A stretch of DNA of 64,000 nucleotides, taken from the NCBI GenBank assembly GCA_016801845.1, contig CM028914.1:17683272-17747271 (forward strand). The letters run 5' to 3'. The notes under the pieces were generated by a model. It was not told the origin of the DNA. It searched no databases and saw only the letters and a list, made by a program, of their open reading frames with translations. Made by a program: the position numbers and the translations under genes. The stretch comes from Polydactylus sextarius (taxonomy: Eukaryota; Chordata; Actinopteri; Polynemidae). This document shows, piece by piece, positions 36,127 through 48,582 of this stretch. Every line of letters begins with the position of its first letter. The stretch's first letter is position 1.

Positions 36127-39100
36127 ACTACAGTGTGTAATTTTGTGTTTACTAGTATTTATAAGGCTCTGTGGTTTGGTTTAATCTGACACAGTCTGGG
36201 GCCATGGCCTGCCCTTGAGCATGACATCTGTTCAAAGGGAGAGGAGGGTTCAAATTATCAACAGTAACATTTTTACTAATTTGCATGAATTGCTCTCTGT
36301 TTAATAGTCATTTATAGTTTTGCTCTTAAAATAGCAACTTAAGTAGCAGAGGTTTGGGTGAATGGAATAACCTGGATATTCTCCAATCGAAAAATGGATC
36401 CAGGTTTTATTTTACCTCCTGAGACAAACATGATTTTACAGATGCAACACTTTGAGGGTGTTCTCATTTAAATAAGAAAATCTATCAATTTGGAAGATCG
36501 ATGGATTGATGTTTTATTATAGCAACAAGGACTCTGTCACAGCGATGACTATAAACATCTTTACATGAGTAACATCTCATAGCTCCTGGATTTACCATCT
36601 AGACTGACAACGCTTATTGATTCTTGTCAAACTCCTCGTAAGTTTATCGACCGAAATGGTGAACGCGTCTCATACGTTATTGAAAAACATTAATTGAATA
36701 AATGATTGTAAAATTACATTATCCATAAGATTAGTTACTGGAAGTGATGGATCCATGTGGTTGTACAAAATACCCAGCAGCCTTCTCTTTATTAGGAACA
36801 AAGGAAATTTTGATTCTTAGTATCAGGTCATTGTCAAAACAGTGCAGTATTCTGGTCTTACAACTTTCTGAGCTTGATTTCTTTCTGTTCCCGACAGTTT
36901 TATAGAGCATGCAGCAGTCAATAGCTGTTCAATCTCATGCACAGAAAGAAGGTGTTGAAGATAAATGCCACAAGTAGTGACATAAAAAAAATCACTTCGT
37001 GTGGTGGGAAAAAGTATTTCCCACAGACTCTACCTACAATGTCATAATTCAGGTGAAGACAGCTGCAGACCCAGGTCATCACACAAATAAGACATTTTAA
37101 AATAATTGGCTGGTAATTCAGAGGTCTTTGGCTCACAGACCTGGCTGCCAGGATAAAGATTTATGTTTCTTAACTTAACTTGGTGCTCAGCTACAATCAA
37201 TATTCAAGTGTTTGCACCTCAGAGACATCACAAATGTGTCCTACAAGAGCAGCAACGGGTTGGAGCAGTGTTAGTGCAGCTTTCTGTCTCAACATTAGGC
37301 TTAAGTGTACCTTTACATCCAGACATTTGTTTACTTCTCGTGTAGTGATCGGTGCACTACAGTAACACACAGACAACACGCCGATTCCCGAGAGGGAAGT
37401 GTTTGATCTCCTCTCTGCAGAGTGGCAATAAAGGGAGGGGGCTGAGTCTCACAAAAGTACAATGAAAGCCTTTTAAGAACGACATAGCTGCTACAGGTGT
37501 GCATGCTCCGGTGGCCGTGTAACTGCTGTACCTCGGTCGTTTTCCAGACACTCAAGCTTCCTCTCCTTCATCTTGCCGGTGTTTTTTAGTCTGCATTCAA
37601 CAGCAGGCACACCAATTTCCTACTGCATGTATTTTTAATGAGAGGTCATTTAATCTTTCCGTGAATTGCAAGATTGCAACCTCCTTGTAATAATTACCAA
37701 TAATTAGAGTGTCAGCCCAGCAGTGCATATACAACACCCTGGGAGCACAGACATAAAGAACAACAGGGAAACTGTGTACAGCTGTATAATGTCTTGGTTT
37801 GTTGGAATATTCTGGTCGTGTTTGGTCACTACTGAAAATCTAGGAGCTTGTGGAACCATATCGTCTTCGGTATAAGCACAGAACATACACATGATGGATA
37901 TGTATTCAGGCATATGTAGGTGGGTTCTTTAATATTTAATGTACTCGCTTACTTTTGCCCATGTCTCTGATGTAGGTATAGATAAGTTAATCTTACAGTA
38001 TGTAAGAAAAAAAACGCTACAGTGGGGAAAAAAATTTAATAGCCTCCCTGAGGTTACTTTTAATAATGTAGTAGTATTGATATACCATAACTATAAAGTG
38101 ATTCCTGGTGCTTAATTTAAATGTCACCACTTGTGTGTGCCACCAAATAAAAACAACAGAAGTGAAGCAGCAAAAATTATGGCAAACATAATAAAATTTT
38201 ATGTGCCATTTACTCAATTTTCCAGTGCGTATATTGAATGAACAGATATTACTTCTTTTTTATTTGCCTAATGTAAGATTAGTTGTATAACTGGGCCATG
38301 TTAACCAGGCTTGTTTTGCATCAGCAGCTGGTGTGACTCAGCTGTGACTGTGTACCAAACAGAGCTCGGGATAAGATTATAAACTGAGCTAATTGCTGTG
38401 AGAAAAGTGACGTGTGTCTGGGGCTGTGCTACATCAGTCTACTTACAAGCTAAATGGTTTTGTGTGTAAAATGATGTATATAAATGGAGCTTTACCTGTG
38501 GAAATGCTGCTGCTGCTCATGATGATGATGATGTCTTTATGCGTCGCTCCAGACATACAAGTCTGCCTAGCCCTAATCAGCTTCACTAAACTTAGCAAAT
38601 ATATTATAAATAAACTTCAGTGACACATTAGATTTCCCCCACAGCTGTGCTCCTCTTGTTGTGATGCAAAATAAAAGAGCAGGCAGTGAAGTCAAGTGAA
38701 GAACTGAGACACTTGGTCAATAATCATTAATTACAAGGAGTAATGCGTTTGTCAAAATGGGCGTTTTGCTCCTTCTAACTTCTAGTTCGAAAGTGAGGAG
38801 AATAAAACCCTTATAAACTCACAAGTTATGACCCATGGCATACAGCCAAGCTGCACTGTCAATGTAACCATGTGATCTTTCTTTATATTATAAATCTAGC
38901 CAGAAAGAAAAATGACAAATTGGAAGGGGTGGATAAGGAAAAATACATTACCCTCTCCCTTTTCTGAGCCACAACAGATGTTTTAAACATGACTTGGACG
39001 TAAACCAGCTTTTGATGAATGACACTTAATAAAAAAATGTGATGCGTTTGACAGCAACATGCTGTTGGGTGTAAAAGTGTCAAGAGTATCAGTTGAAGAG

Positions 39101-39316
39101 CAAAGAAGTACAATCAACCATATAAATCAAAGATGTAAACCAGACAAGGAGCAGGCAGGTTGAACAGGGTTGAGGCTTAAATGAATGATTAGAAATAAAG
39201 TATCTTCACTTTGTTGATCATTAGACGTCCATCACCTCTGCCTTTATCTGTTTGGCTATAAACATGTTAGATCATTGTGTCAAGCTGTTTGTTGTTAATG
39301 CCTCTTATTCCTCCAG

Positions 39317-39423
39317 GGGTCTTCTGTTCGAGCTGATATGGCTGCTGCACTTTGGACACCCAAATCTCGGGACTTGGGCTTGTGGCTGTTTCTCCTGCTC
39401 CTCAACCTCCTTCCTGAAGCCAG
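39317..39423 (+). CDS. gabra3: GABA-A receptor alpha subunit, start-codon and signal-peptide exon (CDS 39338-39423)
   Basis: The exon follows a clear acceptor (cttattcctccag, ending 39316) and ends at gccag/gtacta. The start codon at 39338 is the first ATG in the exon, after 21 untranslated bases. It encodes MAAALWTPKSRDLG, then a hydrophobic core (LWLFLLLLNLLPEA): 28 residues plus two bases of a split Arg codon. This is a standard secretory signal peptide for entry into the ER, with cleavage expected near the Pro-Glu-Ala-Arg stretch. The phase-2 end joins exactly to the exon at 59142. The 'LNLLP' core resembles the end of the alpha-3 signal peptide. Signal peptides evolve fast, so identity rests mainly on the later exons. 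Confidence 0.8.
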
Positions 39424-40929
39424 GTACTAACATCACGCCACATCTCGTCACTTCCTACTTCCTGTCTGCCTCTGCCTGGATACTTAATCTTCCTCCTTCC
39501 CCTCAGTCCATTTCATCCCCTCAAGCTCCGTCTCTGCCGTCAAGGCTGTGGTGATGCGTTTTGTATAATACCCGCATTAATCAGGCTCACAGCAGCAGCG
39601 GACATTGTAATCTAACCAGCACCATTAGCAGCAAAAGTGCATCTATATTGTTTGCAGAGAGAGAGAAAAAAAGCAAGACTTGTTTTTGTTATTACACAGT
39701 GAGATGATCCCAGCTGTGACTGTCAGTTTGTCGAATGAAATAACCACACCTCAATAACAGGCTTCGCAAAACAAACAAATAAATAACAGCAGGATTTCTA
39801 AAGAAAAGCTTTAGAATCGAATATTAAAGCAAAGATGAGATGTCTCCTGCGCTCTCAGTAGTGTCTGTAGTCAAGGATTTCTTTGGACAGCTCTGTGACT
39901 TTCACATTTTTTGATGGGGATTAAAATAGAACTCGTGCCACCTTTGTCCTAAATGAGGCCAAATAGAAGAGCTGTATCAAAAGTAAACTTATCCTCCCAT
40001 CTGAAGTTTTGTGCTCTCCTCCTCTGCACCTCTCCAAATTTCACTGACCAGTGAATGAATTTGCGTTGTACAGCACACCACAGCCACAATTGTCTGTTCG
40101 CAGCATTTTCACTCCTGCATTCTGTGCATATTCGTCTGTGTCTTATAAGAGTCAGCGGAAAAAAAAACAACAACAACAAAAAAAAACGCTCCAGCATGTC
40201 AAGGAGTCATTCTAATCACACACCTTGTAATTTCAAACGTGGAGACTGCACAGGCTGCCATGTTAGCGTTGTTGATAAGGTAGGATGTTGTGGCAGGGAG
40301 ATGCGGCGGTGTGGAAATCACTTTAAGATTTGTGCACGCTAGAAAAAGGCTCACTGAACCACACCGGGAAAGGAAATCAGAACAGTGTGACAGGGATTAG
40401 CCCAGTTTGCTTTGTCATTGTGCCATTTGGCTTTTCTTGCTCATTTGGAGCACAGAGCACTCGTAATTACATATATTAAATAGAAATGTGTGGCCTGGAG
40501 ACGGTGCAGGCCAAAGATTTTTAAAAATAATTCTGTATAGCCTCATTGTACATTTACACATGTATACTTCAGTTCACCTGAACAACATCAGAACAGACTG
40601 ACTTTTATTTTGAAAAATAAATCAAAATACATTATATATCCAGTCCAAACTCAAACTGCTTCATCACACTGCACTACATGTTTCACAGTATTCAGTAAGC
40701 AAAGCCACCTTAGCAAAGTACACATCTCCAATTTAATTATCTGAGTTTACTTGTAGGTCAACACAACAACAATAGGTCAAGGTGGTAGTGGTCACAAGGT
40801 GAACTACCTCTGGTCTCTACATCTGGTCTGTTGCTCCTATAGACTGTATATTTATAATTTCACGACAAGGTCATATCAGTTTGAAGTGATGTTATGTAGC
40901 AAATAATAGCAGCCACCCTATCACCCTCA

Positions 40930-41080
40930 CTGATCTTGGGGTTAAATGAGAGCAAATCTGTGTATCCACATGCCACAATTTTGTGGGAAGCTTTCCCAGA
41001 AAAGTGGAGGTTGTTGTAAAAGGAAGTAATAGTAGCAGCTCGTGGTTTTGGAATGAGGTTTAATGTTCAGGTGCTCGCAT
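40930..41080 (+). mobile_element. Tc1-like transposon 3' remnant
   Basis: Phrases 'aaatgagagcaaat', 'gggaagctttcccagaaaag', 'tggaggttgttgt' and 'ggttttggaatgagg' follow the order found near the transposase C-terminus and 3' end of a common fish Tc1-like family. On the + strand, 'WEAFPEKWRLL' matches the family's C-terminal region. The 5' part is missing or unrecognisable. Confidence 0.6.
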
Positions 41081-42883
41081 CTATCTAAGGTGCTTATGAG
41101 AGCTGAAGGGGAGTGCACAGATGATGGGACGTCGAGCTGCAATTTGCATTAAATTGTGATAATTTTTTATAATTCAGTCAGATCTAAACACACATGATTA
41201 AACATAATTTTAGTGTCAGCATGACTTTCCAGTATGTGCATATCTTTGAAGCCTGACCTTGGATTGATTATTCATCATGAGGACATAAAGGAAGGTTGAA
41301 AATAGAATTTATTGACATTAGTATTCAGGATGTTAATGAAGAAAAATATGGAAAGTCGTGTGATGTGATAAGAGCAGCAGTTAATAATAATGGAAATGTA
41401 TGACGTCTTGACATATTCAGGGACAGAAAATTGTCACCACACCCTTTTCATGAGGGCTCAATGGTGCAATTCATTATGCATGGACCCAATGCAGAGAGTG
41501 ACAAGGACTTTTCAAATGTTAATCTTTCTGCCGATACTCGAGACATGACATACTGTGTACATGAAGTATGTGAAATTTTGCACTGAAAAGTGACAGTGAA
41601 TAATAACTGTCTGTCAAAGTTTTAGTAGCTGAGGTTACGTAAACATGCATTCTGATCATATGAGTATCAGTATGAGCTGTTTCTTGTTGAGATCTGTCAC
41701 TGCCCGGATGTCCACTGATGATATCAGCAGACTCCAAATCAGCTTTACTACAGTGAATAAAGGAGACTTTTTAAAAGGATTAAGGTGTAACAAACAAATC
41801 CTCTATGTAAGGGTCTGTCATTCTGCATGTCACCAGAATTCCTCATTTCCCACACACTGAAAGACAGGGCATGTTTAAGCTGTTATTCTCAAGACACCAT
41901 GCATTACATATGAATGAGATGCCTATGTTGCTTTCCATCATTCCTACAGCTCCCCGTCGTTCCAACCCCAACCTACCCATTCTCCCGTTAACACTTAACA
42001 AATGTGGACAGACAGGCTGTCTTGTTGTCTATTTTGTTTGTAATCTGTTGCCAAGCTGCTGGCTAACGTGTCACATAATCAATAGCTTAAAGCATGAGAG
42101 TGCTATGTGTACAGTTTGCCTATGGATTGCTTCTGAAGTTGCCCAGCCTCTACTCACTGTCTTACCCCTGTCTTACATGAATTATTCACAGCATGGCAGA
42201 GGGGCATCAATTTGAGCTGTGACCTGGTCAACAGATAACATTCTGTTTCGGTAGTGTTGTCAAGGTTAATGTGTCACAGGTCTGGACAAGGGTAATGTAT
42301 TCATGGCTGAGCCACTTTGCTGATTGAATGACCACGCAAATAGTTTCTTCTTGGAGTTAAAAGAAAAGAGTCAAAGGGTTCATTGGGTTTAATCAATGTT
42401 AAACCAGACATTATCAATCAATACATGACTCCTGCTTTGGTTTACTGACAACAAAACAACAATTAAGTGCAACCATTTTTCATTTTTCTTTTTAACAGAA
42501 TTGCATTCCATTATTTGGCTCATCAGCTTTTTTTCTTTCTTTGTTTTCTTATTTATCTATTTTTTATCACCAGCTGGCAAGTGGCAATAGTAAACTTTCT
42601 CCTAGTAGCATTTCCAACTAGCGTTAATGGTTGTACCTTCTGCTGCGACAACCAAGTCGTTTCCAATTTTATCACCTACTCAATCACATAAGACTATGGC
42701 AATTTTCACCACTGCTTATATCACAAAGGCCACTGCCAGAAAATGTGTTCAGATTTCAATGAATCATAGATGTTTGGTTCTGGATGGAGGTTGTAGCTAA
42801 CAAGCAAGAAACAACCATAAGACTCCAAATTACAACTAAAAGTAAAATAGACAGTTATATTATTAAATCGGTAGATCTTGTTG

Positions 42884-43005
42884 CTCTATGATAGACTGGT
42901 AATCTGTCCAGGGTGTGCCCTGCCCTCACCCAAAAGTCAGCTGGGATCCCATCTCCCATGAGGCCTTTGAAAGGGTGTTAAAGGTGATGGAGGGATGGAT
43001 GGAGG
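42884..43005 (+). mobile_element. SINE 3' tail fragment
   Basis: The sequence 'gatagactggtaatctgtcc', then 'agggtgtgccctgccctcac', a 'cagctgggat' phrase and a 'ggatggatgg' end match the tail of a very common fish SINE family. The tRNA-like head is absent (5' truncated). Confidence 0.65.
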
Positions 43006-46000
43006 TTTTGTTACTTACTGATCAAGGAGAAATAATGCCAAGTGACTGTCACTTTGGAGTTTTTTCCATAGTCATAACTACTGGGCCCAATCCCTGTGGA
43101 GCACTGCAGCAGTGAGTCAGTAGACCATTAAAAAAAAGGTCCATAAAGTCAGCCCCAGCAGATAAGTCCAGGGATGAATTTTGGTCCCAGTCCAACCACT
43201 GAGAGTCTCCATCCAGTCGATGCCTACCCAAGGTTCACTTTTAAGTTCTTTCACTCTGTCTTCACTTTCTTTGCTTCCTCCAACTGTTGGGCTCAGGTGG
43301 AGTTTCCACATTTACTCTGGTTGTTCCACTGTTTGCCATTTCCACTACCTGGGGAAAGCTACTGATGCTAATTGGGAAAAAGTGCTCTCCTCTTTATTTT
43401 GCTTGCGCAGTAGCAGCAGCACTAGGCAACAAGTCTTAACGTCAATTCCTTAGTCGTTACATTGTCCTATCAACATTAACTTAACAATGATTGCGATGGT
43501 TAATACATGTTTATTGCCACTTTAAGTAGTGAGGGGTACAGGGGACCTGAGTCATCTTTACAATTACAGAACAGCAAGACTGGTCAAGTGTTTGCTATAT
43601 ACATCAACAGCATTGGAAACTACACTCACACATTGTTAGTTTTTAGTAGGAGGCCCATAAGATTTAATAGATGCTTAAGTACATGGTCAAGGGCAATTAA
43701 TGCAACCTCCACCAAAAGTGGATTTGCTGAACCTGTCTGATTACTCATGTTTGCCTTATGGACTGTGAAGTGTCTAGAAGCCTGTTTGAGTAAAATCACA
43801 ACTAATGTCTGACCTCTAATTGTGTTTTCTAATTACAGTGAGTCTCTCACAGTATTCTGTTTATATATTAAGTCAAGTAACTATCTTACAGCAGCTTGAT
43901 TTCCTTTAGAAAGTGAACACAGCACAACAACTGGAGATATTTCATAGCATCAGATGAATCCAGTGTCCTTTCACCATCCAAAACTCTTTAAAACTCTTTC
44001 ATTGATCTGTGCCCTAATTAGTTTTGCGTTTCATTCAATTTCCTATTGATAGAGCAAGCATCTGCTCAATGATCTTCAAAGTAACCATTAGCAGACATCC
44101 CCCTGCAGGCATGAATCAAACTGAGACAGGAATGGATTTCCCAGAAGGTGTCTACACAGCTGCACACCTCTCAGAACTGGAAATACAGAAATACTTAGCT
44201 AATGTCATGGAATCAAACCTCAACATAATAATGTTCTATGAGATTATTAGATCAAACTGTGGTTTATATTGTTTTAACATAGCATAAGTAGTATCTTGCT
44301 CAACACGCTGTGTGGAGTATATCTGTGATTGTTCTTTTTTATATTGGTTACTTGTTTTTGTTTTTTGTTTTTTTGTTTTTCATGGAAATGGCCCTGACTC
44401 ATTTTCCATCGAGAATTGTTTATGAAACACTATCATTTCAGTTCATCCCATATTCTTGGCCACTAGCAACATCCACCCCCGACTCCCTCTGAAGATGAAT
44501 TTCAGTCTAAAGCAATGCTGTGGATAAACAAGCCGTTCAATATAGATTAAAAATCGCTAAACCTGCATTTACTGTGCCTTTGAATCTGTTGCACAAAGTG
44601 ACTCGAAGTATTCTGAACAGAGTTTGTAATGGTTTCTCGTGAAAAAGGTAGAGGTACAATTAAACAAAGACTACAAATCTACTTTTCTGTCTGATTTATA
44701 GTTATTTGGGCCTTTAAAAATGTAATTTCCTTGCGGTTGGTAGATAAACACACATCTGTAATGGCTTTATTTAAATCATAACCGACTGCACATCCTACAC
44801 TCATGAGCAGTTTCTTTGAATGCTGACTGCGTGAACATTTTGCTCAAAGCTACATAATCTGTTTTCAAAAATTCCTGCAACCTGCTAGAAGATTCACCTC
44901 CTGTGGTGGACTAAAAGTTTAATCATAAAATATAAAGACACAGAAGCTGTACAGTAGCAGAGGATTCACAAACCAGCTGTTCTGCATATCTTAACAACAA
45001 CAAAAAAATATCAGACGTCTTTTGCAATTTTTCAAAAAGCTTTTCTAGAGAAGAGACAAGTTAAAAATTCCTACAGGATGGATGGTTACCATTCTCTATC
45101 CAGTGCTTTACGATCAATTGTTTGGCAGAGTCAAGGCAGTCGGCTCTCTAAGAAACTAAGTCAGTTCGGCAGCTGCTGATCTTCTGCCAGAATGACGATG
45201 TATAATATCAGTGCCAGTGTCAGTTAAAATGACAATAATAGTGAGTAAATCTCCCTTGTTGATCAATTCATGTTGCTGAGCAGCATGTTTTTTCTACTAA
45301 CTATTCACCAATGTTTGGTTTGTGGCTCGTATTAATGCAGCTCACTTGCAGCTTTTACTAACAGCAGTTACAGAGGGAAAAATGGAGTCTTGTGCAGAGC
45401 ATTTCACGAGGATGTGGAGAAACCAGCCAAGTGGGAAGAAGTAGCCAGCTATGGGAGTCTGGGGTCATGCCATAAAAGCCTCAATTTGGAAATCTGGAGC
45501 AGAGTCTAGCAGTACTGTTCCATCATACACACCAATCTGAACTTCAAACATGTAGTGAATTACTGTAAAGGGAAATGAGGCATCTTCTACATTGTAGACC
45601 ATGCAGTCTATAAATAATTTTCAGCAAAAAAATACAAAAGCATTCTTGACATTTTAAACTGTTAAATTAGGGCAAGGCTGAGGAATAGCAATATTTCCTG
45701 ATATGACAACACAGAGATACTGTGTCACTGATGTTTCATGAAGCAGCAGTTTAATGAAAATATCTCCTATCTGTGCAATCAACGTGATGCTTAATATGTT
45801 TTGCTAATAATCAGAAATAGATTTGTTAATATGTCACTGAAGCTGTCTCCCTGCGGATACAGACACGTATTGTTTTGAAGTGGAAGCTAGTTGTAAAATG
45901 CTCACATACAGCGCATCGCAACTTGTTAATTAAAAGCAGTTTATTACAGTGAAATATTAATATAACAAAGGATTTTCCTGAAGCTTTTATGAAAAGTATT

Positions 46001-47822
46001 AATGAAGTAGCTTTGAGATAAAAATGTTTTGGCTCCAAGTTAGCAAACATAAGCCTAAAGTTTGATGCCAGTGGCTGGTGAGAGTTTATAGTCCTTTGTA
46101 ACTCATGTTGCATAGTTTGGCAAAAAAAAATGGAAATGTTGTTCCAAACACTCAGAGGCAGCTGAGACTGACATGATGCTTACCAATTTGTGTTTGGAGA
46201 TTTTGGTCCAGTTTAGACAAATGTTTTGGCAGATGGTTGGATTAAATGTTGAAGTCCTACCATCTGTCCAGAATACATGTATGCATTATGTTATAACAGT
46301 GATCTGACAAGGACCTGTATTTAAATACAAAATTACTGCAAGTTGGATGTTCAGTGAGAATACACAAAGAAAGAGAAACTGAGTAGAAAAAAAAAAGTAG
46401 AAATTTGTACAGTGAATTTGTTTATATATGGAAAATAACAATGCTTCTTTTCTAGTAAAGTTAAGCAGAACTGTAAGGCTATAATTGAAAGGCACTCTGC
46501 AGTATGTCTGAAATATAACAAACTGCTTTTTTTTATAGCTTTATTGTTTAGTGCACCACCAGAGCAGATATTTATTAGTTCTGTGGTCAACAGAGACGGC
46601 TGCATGATATTGTAATCGATCGCATTATGCTTATCTTTATCCAAATAGCGTTTCTTTTAAGGGAAGCCTGGTGACATAAAAACTTTTATGAATTTCATTT
46701 TTCAAACATAAACTGAGAACAGTTTTATTGCCCCTTCTGTCCAACCACTAGCAGTAACATTTACTCATGTCATATTATCATAATGGTCTGACCCTTGCAG
46801 AGACAGATTTATCATGCTGGTTTTAGGACAGTTTGCACTTCAACTCGTCAACCAAGGACAGAAGATGATGCAGCAGACATCCAAAGAAGGAGCTTGTGTC
46901 ACATTTGTTCTAGTATTGGATGTAGTCCACTAATTAACTGAGGGTGATGACTTGTCTATAATGGATTACTTTTAAAATGACTTACATCTGTATGAATTGG
47001 CAAGATAAACAGTTTTGTATCCACACTAGAGGTCCAGAATTTCTAATGGACGATTCACTTTGGCCATTTGTGTTAATATACTCTTAACTGAAATGTGCTA
47101 ATTGTAATATTGAGGCAGTGCAGGAGAAAGCCACTATTTCTTGCTAATAAAGACTACAGGTAATTGACTGGTGTCAGAAGTGCACCTATAAAGTGCACAG
47201 TAATAATATCACTTCCTTTTTTCATGGTTCCTTTTGTACCTGTTGCTTTTCTACCCTCCTCACATGGAGGTGTGATAGGTGCAGAAGCACCAAGGTAGTG
47301 ATTGCAATATTTTCTGGCAGCTTTTGACAGTCTCACAGGTGCAGCATAGTTAATATGCCAGTTTATTCTGGTTAACAGTCCACTGGGCCCATTCCTGGAT
47401 TTCACTTGCCTCATTAATCAGTCCTGGTACCTGTTACTTTCAGACGTAAGTACATTTCCATCCATCTGTTTTCTTGCCCATTAAAAAGAGTGGGAAAAGT
47501 TGTTTTTTTGTTTTTACATAAGAATTGAGGTAGAAAAGTTTGTTGTTGATAAAAGCAACATGCACCAAAGTAAATCTGAAATAGAGTTAGCATATAAGTG
47601 ATGACACATATGACACAAGGAACTTCAACATCCAATGAAATCTGTGGGATCTGTGTGAGGAAACGAGACAGAAATGTCACATTTCCATTCCGATGTATCC
47701 CAGCTCCACAGTGGTGGATGGAAGCACATTTCATTTGCATTTTATTTTGTTGAAAATGTTTATTTCTGGAAATTTCTACTTAAAATTTGAGTCACATTTG
47801 AACGAAAACTTCCAGATCCAGA

Positions 47823-48582
47823 ACTTCTGATCAGTCATAACATTATGTTCTGGCTAATGTTCTGTAGATCCCCCTTTTTCTGTCAATACAGCACTGACCC
47901 ATTGAGGCATGGACTCCTGTACATGTCTGAAGGTGTGCTGTGATATCTGGCATCAAATCAGCAGCAGCATCCTTTGAGTCCTGTGAGTTGTGAGGTGTGA
48001 CCTTCATGGATTGGACTTGTTTGTTCAGCACATCTCAAAGATACTTGATCAGATTGAGAGCTGGGAAATTTGGAGTCAAGTCAAAACCTTGAATGCATTG
48101 TTGTGTTCTGTGAGCTATTGTTGCAGCGTGGCAGCAGCATTATCCTGCTGAAACAGGCCACTGACATTAGGGAATACCATTTCCATGAAGGGGTGTACTT
48201 GATACCATAGTGTTTTGGTAGGTGGTACATGTCAAAATAACATCCACATGAATAGCAGGAGCCAAAATTTCCCAGAGGCTAGTGGCAGCAATTTGATGCT
48301 TTTGGCATAGTGCACCCTGGTGCTATGTCTTGCCCAGGTAAGTGACACACATGAGAACTGCTACAGTTTTTGAGATGCTCTGACACAGCCATCACAGTTT
48401 GGTCCTTGTCAAAGTGGCGACCATCCTTATTATACTCATCTTTCCTGCTTCAAACACATCATCTCCAAGGACAAAATGTTCACTTGCTGCCTAATATATC
48501 CCAAACACTGACAGGTGTCATTCTAACAAGACAATCGATGTTATTCACTTCACTCGTCAGCGGTCATAATGTTATCAGTGTA
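47823..48582 (-). mobile_element. Internally deleted Tc1-like transposon, 0.76 kb
   Basis: The ends are inverted relatives: left tgatcagtcataacattatg (47828-47847), right, read on the minus strand from 48582, tacactgataacattatgacc. Transposase runs on the minus strand. The left part encodes fragments of its C-terminal end (a frame at 47843-48031 with 'LNKQVQSM'), and 48090-48330 carries diverged catalytic-domain sequence. The middle of the gene is deleted around 48340-48365, where the text jumps to the 5' coding and leader part. It has stops and frameshifts and is not autonomous. Confidence 0.75.

Larger units (their letters stand above)
34436..39316 (+). other. Intron 1, last part
   Basis: No exon, transposon or RNA gene is recognised. 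It contains a poly(T) tract (34865-34890) and a G-run (36109-36126), and ends in a polypyrimidine-type acceptor (cttattcctccag) at 39316. Confidence 0.5.

Noticed and set aside
39252..39554. 100-codon frame starting at an upstream ATG over the signal-peptide exon
   Set aside because: It is in a different frame from the signal peptide and reads through both splice sites. The true start is 39338.
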